Below the pieces are notes generated by a model, which was not told the origin of the DNA, searched no databases, and saw nothing but the letters and a program-made list of their open reading frames with translations. 39,945 nucleotides of DNA, from NCBI GenBank assembly GCA_002409585.1, contig DHNP01000033.1, forward strand, positions 43,844 through 83,788, written 5' to 3'. Source of the DNA: Ruminococcaceae bacterium UBA5413 (lineage in GTDB: Bacteria > Bacillota > Clostridia > Oscillospirales > Acutalibacteraceae). A program made the position numbers and the translations under genes. Shown piece by piece: positions 7,995-16,796 of this stretch (the first letter of the stretch is position 1; every line of letters begins with the position of its first letter).

Positions 7995-8939
7995 TTATAT
8001 ATCTATGGATTTAAGCACTGCTTTAAGGCCCTCTGCCGATTTATCCAGCTGGCCGCGCTCCCCGGCGTCAAGCTCTACCTCAAGCACCTTGTCTACCCCG
8101 CACCCGCCGACTACTGTAGGCACGCTGATGCACATATTTTCTATGCCGTACTGGCCGTGCAGCATGCTTGAAACCGACAGTATGGAATGTTCGTCGCGGA
8201 CTATGCACTCGGCTATCCTCTTTACCGACATAGCTATGCCGTAGTAAGTCGCGCCCTTTTTCTTTATTATTTCGTATGCGCTGTCACGGACGCCTTCGTA
8301 AAGGCTGCGCATAGAGGCCATGTGGTCATAGTGGCCGCGTATCTCGCAGAAACGGTTCAGCCCTATGCCTGAAACATTGGCGCTGCTCCAAACGGCCAGC
8401 TCGCTGTCGCCGTGTTCGCCTATGATGTACGCGTGCACGCTGCGGCTGTCGACGTCGAGGTGCCTTCCCAGCAGGTACTTCAGGCGCGCGGTGTCAAGCA
8501 CGGTGCCGGAGCCTATGACCCTTTTTTCGGGGAAACCCGAAAGCTTCAGCGCCGTGTAGGTGAGTATGTCTACAGGGTTTGAAACTATAAGCAGTATGCC
8601 CTCGCACGCCCTTTTTTCGAGTTCGGGTATAATGTTTTTAAAAATACCGACGTTTTTATTTACAAGGTCGAGGCGTGTTTCGCCCGGCTTTTGGTTTGCC
8701 CCGGCGGTTACAATGATGATGCCGCAGTCTGCGGCATCGTCGTAACTTCCGGCGTAAATTTCCATAGGGCGGGCAAACGGCACGCCGTGGCCGAGGTCCA
8801 TCGCCTCGCCCTCGGCTTTGCTTTGGTTAGCGTCTATAAGCACAAGCTCAGAAAAAAGTCCGCTCTGCATGAGGCTGAACGCACAGCTCGCCCCTACGAA
8901 GCCGCATCCGATTACAGCGCATTTCCTTACGTTAATCAT
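7995..8939 (-). CDS. ldh: L-lactate dehydrogenase
   Basis: A 314-residue NAD-dependent enzyme reducing pyruvate to L-lactate. The Rossmann motif GCGFVGAS lies at residues 10-17 with Asp of the NAD-binding strand in LVLIDANQSK. The substrate loop carries the Gln/Arg of QKPGETRLDL; NPVDILTY and the catalytic His in IGEHGDSE (about residue 179) are intact. Gln in the substrate-specificity position of the loop favours lactate over malate dehydrogenase. It has its own ribosome-binding site (AGGGAG) and lies next to the pyruvate oxidoreductase gene, so two pyruvate branches of fermentation are side by side. Confidence 0.94.
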   Translation of the reverse strand: MINVRKCAVIGCGFVGASCAFSLMQSGLFSELVLIDANQSKAEGEAMDLGHGVPFARPMEIYAGSYDDAADCGIIIVTAGANQKPGETRLDLVNKNVGIFKNIIPELEKRACEGILLIVSNPVDILTYTALKLSGFPEKRVIGSGTVLDTARLKYLLGRHLDVDSRSVHAYIIGEHGDSELAVWSSANVSGIGLNRFCEIRGHYDHMASMRSLYEGVRDSAYEIIKKKGATYYGIAMSVKRIAECIVRDEHSILSVSSMLHGQYGIENMCISVPTVVGGCGVDKVLEVELDAGERGQLDKSAEGLKAVLKSIDI

Positions 8940-9121
8940 TTTTTTGCACTCCCTTTAATTTTTTCCATTTATTATTTACTATGATATCAGTTTTGCCGCA
9001 ATAAAAAAAGGCAGATAATGCATTTTCTATGCTTTTGACTCAAAATTTTGTAAATAATAAAAAATTCTATTATTAATGGCAGCCCGGCAGAGTGAAAAAA
9101 GCATCATCTTGCTTAAAAGAA

Positions 9122-9161
9122 ACGCGGCGCATGCCCTTTCGGAACATACGCCGCGTTTTAT
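9122..9161. terminator. Intrinsic terminator downstream of the pyruvate oxidoreductase gene
   Basis: ACGCGGCGCATG pairs with CATACGCCGCG, with A-rich and T-rich flanks on both sides. It follows the pyruvate oxidoreductase stop on the minus strand by about 30 bp and separates it from the ldh leader. Confidence 0.8.
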
Positions 9162-9188
9162 CAAGCTGTTTTATTAACTAAACAGGAA

Positions 9189-12100
9189 TTAAAGCTTTGA
9201 CATTTTTTCGAGATGTGCGTAGTCCGCCATGGCGTCTTCCTCAGCCTTTGTGAACAGCTTCTCGGCGCGATCCGGGAAAGCCCTCGTAAGGGAGTTGTAA
9301 CGGACTTCGCCCATGATGAAGTCACGGTAAGAAGCCGACGGAGCCTTGCTGTCGAGCTGGAGCGGGTTCTTGCCCTCGAGCGCGAGGCGCGGGTCATAGC
9401 GGAAGTTCTTCCAGTAACCTGCCGCGACGGCCTTTTTCTCTTCGAGCATCGCTATGCTCATGCCGCCCTTGATGCCCTGGTTTATGCACGGTGCATAACC
9501 GATGATGAGCGACGGGCCGTCATAGCTCTCGGCTTCGGCTATAGCCTTTATGCACTGGTTGTAGTCAGCGCCCATGGCAACGTGCGCGACGTAAACGTAA
9601 CCGTAAGTCATGGCCATGCCGGGAAGGTCTTTCTTCTTAGTAGCCTTGCCGGTTGCGGCAAACTGCGCGACGGAGCCCATAGGAGTAGACTTTGAAGCCT
9701 GCCCGCCCGTGTTGGAGTAAACTTCCGTATCAAATACGAAAACGTTGACGTTTTCACCGGAAGCAAGGACATGATCCAGCCCGCCGTAGCCTATATCGTA
9801 AGCCCATCCGTCGCCGCCGAAAATCCACATGGACTTCTTAGCGAGGTAATCCTTGTCTTTAAGCGTCTTCTTCGCAAGCTCTGCGACATCGCCGGAACCT
9901 TTTGCGGCCTTCTCAAGCTCAGTGATAAGCTTGTCGGTAGCTTCACGGTTAGCGCCGCTGTCCTTAGCTGTGTCGAGGTAAGCCTTGCACGCGGCTTTAA
10001 GCGCCTCATCGCCCGACTGTGCCTCTATATTCTCAACGTATTCTGAAAGCCTTCCGCGTATGGCATCCTGTGCAAGCGCCATGCCGTAGCCGAACTCGGC
10101 GTTGTCTTCAAACAGCGAGTTGTTCCATGCCGGCCCGTAGCCCTTTTCGTTTACAGTGTAAGGCGTCGCCGGTGCGGAAGCACCCCATATGGACGAGCAG
10201 CCTGTGGCGTTCGCTATATACATCCTGTCGCCGAAGAGCTGCGTGATGAGCTTTGCGTACGGTGTTTCGCCGCAGCCTGCGCACGCGCCGGAGAACTCAA
10301 GCAGCGGTTTCCTGAACTGGCTGCCCTTTACGGTAGTCGGTTTAAACTTCTGCGCAACTTCCGGTTTTTCTTTTAAAGTAAGGCCGTAATTGAAACCTTC
10401 CTCATTTGGCATTTGTGTTTCCATCGGTTTCATTGTAAGGGCCTTATTGCCCTTCATACCTGGGCATACAGTGGCGCATGAACCGCAGCCCGTGCAGTCA
10501 AGCGTTGAAATTGTCATGGCAAACTTATAGCCCTTCATAAGGGTCATGTCTTTCATCTTCATGCTCTTAGGAGCTTTTGCGGCTTCTTCTTCCGTCATGA
10601 CAACAGGGCGGATAACAGCATGCGGGCAGACGTAAGAGCACTGGTTGCACTGGATGCAGTTGTCAGGGTTCCACTCAGGCACGTCTATGGCTATGCCGCG
10701 TTTTTCATAAGCGGATGAACCTGACGGCACCGTGCCGTCCGCCATCTTCATAACCGTTGAAACAGGCAGCGTGTCGCCCATATGGCGGTTAGCCGGCAGA
10801 AGCACGTTGTTTACGTACTCAAGCACTTCCGGCTTGCCTTTTGTGGCGACTGCCGGCTTGGAGTCGTCAGTGCAGTTTTTCCACGATGCCGGAACTTTGA
10901 CCTTTACGTACTCGTTTGCGCCGCGGTCGATGGCGGCGTGGTTCATGGCGACTATCTTTTCGCCTTTTCTGCCGTAAGTCTTTGTAGCCGCATCCTTAAG
11001 GTACTTTATGGCGTCCTCTTTCGGGATAATGTCGGCAATGGCGAAGAACGCTGACTGGAGGATGGTGTTAATGCGTCCGCCGAGTCCGATTTCCTTGCCG
11101 AGCTTAATGCCGTCTATCGTATAGAAATTAATGTTGTTGTCGGCAATATATTTCTTCATCTTGCCCGGGAGCTTCTTGTCGAGTTCGTCGAGGTCCCACT
11201 GGCAGTTGAGCAGGAAATTCCCGCCCGGCTTAAGGTCCTCAACCATGTCGTAAATGTCCACATACGACGGCTTATGGCATGCGACAAAGTCGGCTTTTGT
11301 GATGTAATATGTCGACTGTATCGGTTTCTTGCCGAAGCGCAGGTGGGAGATGGTAAGCCCGCCGGACTTTTTGGAGTCGTAGGCAAAGTAGCCCTGCGCG
11401 TACATGTCGGTATGGTCGCCGATGATTTTGATGGAGTTCTTGTTTGCGCCTACGGTTCCGTCAGCGCCAAGGCCCCAGAACTTGCACGAATGCGTGCCTT
11501 CGGCCGTCGTGTCGGGGTTTTCCTTAACTTCGAGCGAAAGGTTCGTAACGTCATCCGTAATGCCTATGGTAAAGCGCTTCTTAGGCGTGTTGGACTGCAT
11601 GTTGCTGTAAACGGCAACTATCTGGCCCGGGTTGGTGTCTTTTGAGCCTAAGCCGTAACGGCCTGAGTAAACCGGTATATCGTTGAACTTAGAGTCCTTA
11701 AGCGCCGCTATAACGTCAAGGTAAAGCGGTTCGCCGATGGAGCCGCGCTCTTTCGTGCGGTCAAGGACTGAAATCTTTTTAACTGTGTCAGGGATAACGT
11801 CAAGCAGGTACTTTGCCACAAACGGACGGTACAGGCGTACTTTAACAAGCCCTACTTTGCCGCCCTTTGCGTTGAGGTAATTTATGACTTCCTCCGCGCA
11901 CTCGCATACCGAGCCCATGGCTATGATGATTTCGGTTGCGTCCGGCGCGCCGCAGTAGTTGAACGGCTTGTAGTCCGTGCCTATCTTAGCGTTTACCTTG
12001 TTCATGTTTTCGACTACGACTTCCGGGAAAGCATCGTAGTGGCTGTTGCTCGCTTCATTTACCTGGAAGAACAGGTCGTCGTTTTCAGAAGTACCCTTTG

Positions 12101-12746
12101 TAACAGGGTGCTCAGGGTTCATCGCGTTCCTGCGGAACCTGTCGACGGCGTCCCAGTCAAGCATGTCGCCGAGGTCTTTGTAGTCCCAGATATGGATTTT
12201 CTGTATTTCATGCGAAGTACGGAAACCGTCGAAGAAATGCATTACCGGCATGCTGCCCTGTATAGCCGACAAATGCGCCACGGCGCCGAGGTCCATGCAC
12301 TCCTGCGTGCTGCACGAGCACAGCATGGAGAAACCTGTCTGGCGGCACGCGTAAATATCCGAATGGTCGCCGAATATGCACAGCGCCTGTGTAGAAAGGG
12401 AACGTGCCGAAACGTGCATAACCGCCGGTAAAAATTCGCCGGCTATTTTATACATGTTCGGTATCATAAGCAGAAGGCCCTGCGAAGCGGTGTAAGTGGT
12501 CGTAAGCGCGCCTGCCGCCAAAGAACCGTGCACAGCGCCCGAAGCGCCGCCTTCAGACTGCAATTCTGAAATCTGAACTTTCCTCCCGAACAGGTTCTTT
12601 TGGTCGGCCGCCGCATACTTGTCAGCAACATCGGCCATTACGGACGACGGGGTAATGGGGTAGATAGCCGCAACGTCCGTAAACGCGTATGAAACATACG
12701 CGGCGGCGTTGTTGCCGTCCATGGTTTTCATTTTTCTTGAATCCAT
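9189..12746 (-). CDS. nifJ: Pyruvate:ferredoxin (flavodoxin) oxidoreductase
   Basis: A 1185-residue single-chain homodimeric enzyme that oxidises pyruvate with CoA to acetyl-CoA, CO2 and reduced ferredoxin, central to clostridial fermentation. Domain order is as in the family: pyrimidine-binding domain (YPITPSSVMAD near the N-terminus), the CoA-contacting and gamma-type domains, two [4Fe-4S] clusters (CIQCNQCSYVCP near residue 692 and CTGCGSCATVCPG near 748), then the TPP-binding domain with CAGCGETPY for the proximal cluster and GDGWAYDIGYGG near 978. The length matches the family. The ATG has AGGAGG upstream and a long leader from a probable promoter at 12917-12945. Confidence 0.97.
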   Translation of the reverse strand: MDSRKMKTMDGNNAAAYVSYAFTDVAAIYPITPSSVMADVADKYAAADQKNLFGRKVQISELQSEGGASGAVHGSLAAGALTTTYTASQGLLLMIPNMYKIAGEFLPAVMHVSARSLSTQALCIFGDHSDIYACRQTGFSMLCSCSTQECMDLGAVAHLSAIQGSMPVMHFFDGFRTSHEIQKIHIWDYKDLGDMLDWDAVDRFRRNAMNPEHPVTKGTSENDDLFFQVNEASNSHYDAFPEVVVENMNKVNAKIGTDYKPFNYCGAPDATEIIIAMGSVCECAEEVINYLNAKGGKVGLVKVRLYRPFVAKYLLDVIPDTVKKISVLDRTKERGSIGEPLYLDVIAALKDSKFNDIPVYSGRYGLGSKDTNPGQIVAVYSNMQSNTPKKRFTIGITDDVTNLSLEVKENPDTTAEGTHSCKFWGLGADGTVGANKNSIKIIGDHTDMYAQGYFAYDSKKSGGLTISHLRFGKKPIQSTYYITKADFVACHKPSYVDIYDMVEDLKPGGNFLLNCQWDLDELDKKLPGKMKKYIADNNINFYTIDGIKLGKEIGLGGRINTILQSAFFAIADIIPKEDAIKYLKDAATKTYGRKGEKIVAMNHAAIDRGANEYVKVKVPASWKNCTDDSKPAVATKGKPEVLEYVNNVLLPANRHMGDTLPVSTVMKMADGTVPSGSSAYEKRGIAIDVPEWNPDNCIQCNQCSYVCPHAVIRPVVMTEEEAAKAPKSMKMKDMTLMKGYKFAMTISTLDCTGCGSCATVCPGMKGNKALTMKPMETQMPNEEGFNYGLTLKEKPEVAQKFKPTTVKGSQFRKPLLEFSGACAGCGETPYAKLITQLFGDRMYIANATGCSSIWGASAPATPYTVNEKGYGPAWNNSLFEDNAEFGYGMALAQDAIRGRLSEYVENIEAQSGDEALKAACKAYLDTAKDSGANREATDKLITELEKAAKGSGDVAELAKKTLKDKDYLAKKSMWIFGGDGWAYDIGYGGLDHVLASGENVNVFVFDTEVYSNTGGQASKSTPMGSVAQFAATGKATKKKDLPGMAMTYGYVYVAHVAMGADYNQCIKAIAEAESYDGPSLIIGYAPCINQGIKGGMSIAMLEEKKAVAAGYWKNFRYDPRLALEGKNPLQLDSKAPSASYRDFIMGEVRYNSLTRAFPDRAEKLFTKAEEDAMADYAHLEKMSKL

Positions 12747-13063
12747 AGTATTTGTCCTCCTTATTAGGAATAGTGTATTTTTTCAGGTACAGCAGCGTAA
12801 TAATGCGCATTTGGAACGCGGGCTGTTAAAAAATTATCACTTAGCACGGCAGCGGAGTTTTTCCGGACAAAAGTAAATCAAGCGCGCGATAAACCTTCCT
12901 AACTGTACTTAAATTGATTTTATCATCTTTTCATCGCCATGTAAAGGCAAATAAGTTATATTATTTACCAATTCGCAAATCATACCCATAATTGCCGTTA
13001 AAAATCATATTTACGCGTATAAAACGCAAATACGGAGAAATCCTTCCGAATAATACAATATGT
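12747..13063 (-). other. Long 5' leader and intergenic region upstream of nifJ
   Basis: The region between the pyruvate oxidoreductase start and the serpin terminator holds no credible gene. It contains a promoter (12917-12945) and an implied leader of about 160 nt. No convincing Rex-type operator or riboswitch was found by eye. Confidence 0.5.
12917..12945 (-). promoter_or_regulatory. Probable sigma-A promoter of nifJ
   Basis: On the minus strand TTTACA (12940-12945), a 17-nt spacer and TAAAAT (12917-12922). The predicted start is near 12908, giving a leader of about 160 nt before the nifJ ATG. Confidence 0.6.
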
Positions 13064-13103
13064 AAAAACTGCCGGAAGCACACTCCTGCTTCAGGCAGTT
13101 TTT
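13064..13103. terminator. Bidirectional terminator downstream of the serpin gene
   Basis: AAAAACTGCC and GAAGCA pair with TGCTTC and GGCAGTTTTT around a short loop. It lies about 30 bp past the serpin stop on the minus strand and has A/T tracts on both sides. Confidence 0.85.
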
Positions 13104-13131
13104 CATTATATGCTATTGCTTAATATATCCG

Positions 13132-14571
13132 TTAGGCATGCGGGTTTTCCACCTTGCCTATAAAGAGCGGCAGGCACGTTTCATTGTCTACTATGGCGTA
13201 AACGAACGGGCGGTCAAAAGTGACGGTATTCTTCGGCGGGGCGGAGCTGCCGGTGGCATCTATAACCGCTGTCGCGGCGGCGGCCTCAACGCCAAGCTCG
13301 TTAACCTGTATAAATGTTTTGTGCATAACGTCGCTTACAAAAATATTCCCTTTATCTGATTTGCCCATCCCCCCGAAGTCCGCCTTGCCTGTGTCAAATG
13401 CGTCGGTCAGGCCCATAGCCCCGAGGGCATCCTTAAGGCTCGCTGAGAAGTCATACTTAAACTTAGGCAGCGACGAAACCGCAAAATCCTCATCATAGTT
13501 TTCTTGTGTTTTACCGCCATTGCCGTACTGTGACAGTATTTTTTCCGCGGGCTTTACGAGGCCCGTGTACTTTGCGCCCGTCATGTTTTTAATATAGGCG
13601 TCTATATCCTCCGTGTTTTCCGACGGCATAAAAGCCGCGAAGCTGTATTTGCCGCCTTCAAGCGGTTTTAATATCCCCTCTGACTCTCCGTCGTGCATGT
13701 AGACTTCAGCCGAGCGCAGGTAGTCTGCCGTGACGTCTTTGCCTCGCGTATGGAAAATTTCTTTCGTACTGCTGCTGTAGCTTTTCATCCAGTCCTGCTC
13801 AAAATACACGGCGTTTATTATATACATTACGTCGTTTGGACTTATATTATTTATTACCTTGTCTATTTTCCCGCCGGTGCTGCTTTTGACCCAGCTGTTT
13901 ATCTTCTGCAGGGTGCCGCTGTCTGAAAAATCAAGCTGGAAAGCCCCCGCGCCAAAGTAATCCGCGTTTTTCTGCAGGAAATCTTTTTTTACGCTTAGGT
14001 TCTTTTCATTGTCGTACCATATTGAATTTGCAATGTCTAACCTGCCGTCCTTTAAAGACTTAAACGCCGCGTTTTCCCATCCCAGCTGCCTGTTAAGGCT
14101 GCCTATATCCATGCCGCCGCCAAGTATGGCCTCAAACTGTTTAAGAGTTTCCCCCTCCGCCCCGTTTGCCGTCATGCCGAGGGCAAGTGAGATGGAAGCC
14201 GGCGACACAAGCGAATTTTTCCCCTCTTTTACCGTATTTTTAAAAATATTTATTGAAAAATCAGCCTGCGCTTTTATGAAGTCGGCGCTCTCACCCTCTT
14301 TTGCTATTGCCTTTACGGGGCGGGCGGTTATGCCCTCCATCAGGTTTTCCTTCGCGCTTACGGCCGCAGGCCTTAATACTGAAAAGACGGTGAAGGCGCA
14401 AAGCAGCACGGCGGCCGCGGCAGCTGGTACCGCCCACCGCAGGGTACGGTGTCCGGCGTGCTCTTTCTGTTTGAGCCGGGCGCGCATTTTTTCAGCTGTT
14501 TCGCGTTTAAATTCACCGGTAACTTTTATCCCGTTACATTCATCTATATACTTTTCTTTATTATTCACCAT
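13132..14571 (-). CDS. Membrane-anchored serpin, sigma-factor-linked
   Basis: A 479-residue protein in three parts: a charged cytoplasmic stretch of about 45 residues with no recognised domain, one transmembrane helix (about 46-66, PAAAAAVLLCAFTVFSVL), and an extracellular serpin domain to the C-terminus. Serpin signatures are SLVSPASISLALGMTANGA, YIINAVYFEQDW, the hinge GVEAAAATA and the C-terminal FDRPFVYAIVDNETCLPLFIGKV. The Ala-rich hinge is that of inhibitory serpins. By alignment of the hinge with alpha-1-antitrypsin, the scissile bond would fall near TGSS, with a small P1 residue; this is inferred. The ATG at 14571 is chosen for GGGAGG five bases upstream. It overlaps the preceding ECF sigma gene by 11 bp, the position normally taken by an anti-sigma factor. 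Confidence 0.9.
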   Translation of the reverse strand: MVNNKEKYIDECNGIKVTGEFKRETAEKMRARLKQKEHAGHRTLRWAVPAAAAAVLLCAFTVFSVLRPAAVSAKENLMEGITARPVKAIAKEGESADFIKAQADFSINIFKNTVKEGKNSLVSPASISLALGMTANGAEGETLKQFEAILGGGMDIGSLNRQLGWENAAFKSLKDGRLDIANSIWYDNEKNLSVKKDFLQKNADYFGAGAFQLDFSDSGTLQKINSWVKSSTGGKIDKVINNISPNDVMYIINAVYFEQDWMKSYSSSTKEIFHTRGKDVTADYLRSAEVYMHDGESEGILKPLEGGKYSFAAFMPSENTEDIDAYIKNMTGAKYTGLVKPAEKILSQYGNGGKTQENYDEDFAVSSLPKFKYDFSASLKDALGAMGLTDAFDTGKADFGGMGKSDKGNIFVSDVMHKTFIQVNELGVEAAAATAVIDATGSSAPPKNTVTFDRPFVYAIVDNETCLPLFIGKVENPHA

Positions 14572-15049
14572 CAAGACCTCCCGACAATGAATCTTTGAGC
14601 TGTACGCGCGCACGGCACAGCCACGATGAAACGGTGCTCTTTTTCCGCCGGAGCATGCGCGCTATCTCCGGCACTGTAAAACCTTCATAATAGTAAAGGT
14701 AAACAGTACTGCCGTACTTTGCCGGAAGCCTCATAACCGCGTCAAAGACCTCCATGCCGGATACATTATCTTTTTTATCGTCGGCTCCGTAAGGGAGCGC
14801 CGCCCCGCCCCTGTGCTGCGCCCGTAAAAAATCATGGCATTTGTTGACGGTAACACGGATAAGCCACGCCTTCTCATGTTCAGGTGACGTAAAACTTTTT
14901 CCGCTTGAAATAAGTTTAATAAAAACCTCCTGCGTTATATCCTCCGCATCCTCACGGGTTTTCACATTGTGGTACGCTATGCGGAACACCATATCCGCAT
15001 ATCTGCCAAGGGCACATTCTATACTGTCCGCGCCGGTCGGTACGCTCAC
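14561..15049 (-). CDS. ECF-type RNA polymerase sigma factor (serpin-linked)
   Basis: A 162-residue sigma-70 family factor with region 2 (YADMVFRIAYHNVKTREDAEDITQ and the following FIKLI) and region 4 (LPAKYGSTVYLYYYEGFTVPEIA, then the helix-turn-helix MLRRKKSTVSSWLCRARVQL). The start is taken as the GTG after GGGGGAG, which aligns the N-terminus (VSVP...) with that of the neighbouring paralogous sigma (MAVP...). It would direct RNA polymerase to a small regulon. Its 3' end overlaps the serpin gene, so the serpin's cytoplasmic part is the natural candidate for its partner. Confidence 0.92.
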   Translation of the reverse strand: MSVPTGADSIECALGRYADMVFRIAYHNVKTREDAEDITQEVFIKLISSGKSFTSPEHEKAWLIRVTVNKCHDFLRAQHRGGAALPYGADDKKDNVSGMEVFDAVMRLPAKYGSTVYLYYYEGFTVPEIARMLRRKKSTVSSWLCRARVQLKDSLSGGLDGE

Positions 15050-15195
15050 ATCTACTCCCCCTTTCACTTATAACACGTTTCATTTCCCTTAAAACACGCA
15101 CGTAAATTTTCATTTATAAAATTTACTTTAACACAAAACATCCGCCCGTGCAAAATGCGCAGGCGGATAAATCCGTTCACGGCGGACTTAAATCT

Positions 15196-15735
15196 CTATT
15201 GTGTCGTAGGTTCCCTTGCCCTGCCGGCAGGCGGTTTTTGCCCTGTATTCCCTATTTCCGCCCGCTTAAGTGCCTCCTCAGGGACGCGGTCCCGCATACT
15301 TCCACTGCTTTTTAGGCCAAATGCGCCTAAAAACCTGCGGGCTATTTCCTTACTATGTACCCTGCCGCGCGGCGGGCCGGCGGCAGGTCCGGGCTCAAAC
15401 AATACTTCCGCTGAAAAAGCGACCGTCTCCCGGCCGGCGCTTTTACGCGCGGCTATTCCCTTTAAAGTGAAAAACGCCGCGAAAACCAAAACCGGCAGCA
15501 AAATAGTCTGCGCGCCGGTTGCCCGCACCGCCCGTAAAAATCCGCGGACAGCTCCGCATACGCACGCAGCTGAAGCTCCCGCCGCTAAAAATACGCCGGG
15601 GCAGAGTACGGCAGTGCATACTAACGCTGCGGCAATCACCGGTACAATAAAGAACATTAAAATGTGCGAAAGGCGCGCGCATTTTCCCTTTGGCGGTGTT
15701 TTGCCGCGCGCGCATAAATATCCTTCTGAAATCAT
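15196..15735 (-). CDS. Small polytopic membrane protein, candidate partner of the upstream sigma
   Basis: A 179-residue protein with no recognised family. It has a short basic N-terminus, hydrophobic segments around 24-47, 48-66 and 75-93 (LLPVLVFAAFFTLKG), then a basic, Gly/Pro/Arg-rich C-terminal tail of about 80 residues. Its ATG overlaps the stop of the adjacent sigma gene (ATGA), as expected for a co-translated anti-sigma or sigma-modulating protein. There is no zinc-finger HxxxCxxC motif of classical anti-sigma factors. The regulatory role is inferred only from position. Confidence 0.7.
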   Translation of the reverse strand: MISEGYLCARGKTPPKGKCARLSHILMFFIVPVIAAALVCTAVLCPGVFLAAGASAACVCGAVRGFLRAVRATGAQTILLPVLVFAAFFTLKGIAARKSAGRETVAFSAEVLFEPGPAAGPPRGRVHSKEIARRFLGAFGLKSSGSMRDRVPEEALKRAEIGNTGQKPPAGRAREPTTQ

Positions 15736-16232
15736 AACTTTACAACAGCCTCCCGTAATGAATGTTTAAGCTGCTCCCTCGCCCTGTGCAGCCATGACGA
15801 AACCGTATTGTCCCTGCTCTGCAAATATCTCGCAATCTCCGGAACAGTCCGGCCTTCGTAATAATAAAGGTAGAGGACGTTCCTGTACTTCTCAGGAAGA
15901 CACATCACGGCTTCCGTAACTTCCGTGCCGGAAGTTTTTTCTTCTGCCGCCGGAATATCGATGCTTGTGCCCAAAGCCGTTTCTTTTTTACGGCGCTCGG
16001 ATTTAAGGAAATCCCTGCATTTGTTGACGGTAACGCGGATAAGCCACGCTTTTTCGTGTTCAGGTGATTCAAAGCCTTTGTCACGCTGGATAAGCTTTAT
16101 GAATACTTCCTGCGTTATATCCTCCGCGTCCGCCAGCACTTTTACGTTGCGGTATGCTATGCGCAAGAGCATGTCCGAGTATGTATTGAGGGCATATTCA
16201 AACGTATCCGCGGTGCGGGCCGGTACAGCCAC
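15732..16232 (-). CDS. ECF-type RNA polymerase sigma factor
   Basis: A 166-residue sigma with regions 2 and 4 intact (YSDMLLRIAYRNVK, DAEDITQEVFIKLI, LPEKYRNVLYLYYYEG, then the helix-turn-helix YLQSRDNTVSSWLHRARE). It is clearly a paralogue of the sigma gene about 700 bp downstream; long identical stretches such as SPEHEKAWLIRVTVNKC are shared. The start is a GTG after a purine-rich GGAAGGGGGAAAA. It has a strong housekeeping-type promoter at 16342-16369 and a leader with a hairpin near 16267-16299. Confidence 0.92.
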   Translation of the reverse strand: MAVPARTADTFEYALNTYSDMLLRIAYRNVKVLADAEDITQEVFIKLIQRDKGFESPEHEKAWLIRVTVNKCRDFLKSERRKKETALGTSIDIPAAEEKTSGTEVTEAVMCLPEKYRNVLYLYYYEGRTVPEIARYLQSRDNTVSSWLHRAREQLKHSLREAVVKL

Positions 16233-16341
16233 TTTTATTTTCCCCCTTCCATATTACAATACGATTCATACGGGCGATTCCGTGCGCCGCCCGCGTATGT
16301 TTTTAACTTTTATTCCATATTATTCCACTAACTTAAGATAA

Positions 16342-16369
16342 AGTATACTCTAGAGCCGCTGTTTGTCAA
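16342..16369 (-). promoter_or_regulatory. Sigma-A promoter upstream of the ECF sigma gene
   Basis: On the minus strand a perfect TTGACA (16364-16369), a 16-nt spacer and TATACT (16342-16347). The predicted start near 16335 gives a leader of about 100 nt. The -35 region falls just past the stop codon of the upstream Smr gene. Confidence 0.7.
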
Positions 16370-16373
16370 GGCG

Positions 16374-16631
16374 TTACTTCTTACTTTTTAGCAGCAGCCT
16401 TGTTTCGCCCGGATTAAGCGACAGTATCTTTGCCTCTATGCGCGGGTGCTTGAGCTTCTGCCTTACCATGGTAAGAAGCGCCTGCCCGCTGTTGTAGCCG
16501 TGTATGACGCGTACCTCCTCTACGTCCGGCGCGGCGCCGCTTAAGATATGCTCCAGGCGTTTTTTTGCCTCATCCGCGGTAAGGCCGTGTATGTCAACTT
16601 CTATGCTCCTGCCTGTTTTTTTCATTTTCAT
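16374..16631 (-). CDS. Smr-domain protein
   Basis: An 85-residue protein that is essentially a lone Smr (small MutS-related) domain. The diagnostic IDVHG-type start motif appears as VDIHGLTADEAKKRL, and the core as VRVIHGYNSG. Smr domains bind or nick nucleic acid and also occur at the C-terminus of MutS2. The ATG at 16631 (MKMKKTGRS) is preferred because of the GGGGGA upstream; an in-frame ATG lies 57 bp further up. The biological role of stand-alone Smr proteins is unclear. Confidence 0.82.
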   Translation of the reverse strand: MKMKKTGRSIEVDIHGLTADEAKKRLEHILSGAAPDVEEVRVIHGYNSGQALLTMVRQKLKHPRIEAKILSLNPGETRLLLKSKK

Positions 16632-16796
16632 AATATATTTTTCCCCCGCCGTTTTTACAAATAATTTTTGGCACTTTTCGATAAACAAATATATTTTTCT
16701 TTAATATTTTATCATATATTGTATAGTTAAATAAAATTTTTTGAAAAATTCATAAGATATTCATAGCTATTTAACAATTTTTACGGCCCTATGCAC

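Noticed and set aside
12747..13063. Rex operator upstream of the pyruvate oxidoreductase gene
   Set aside because: No convincing TTGTTAA-N4-TTAACAA-like palindrome was found; only partial AT-rich resemblance.
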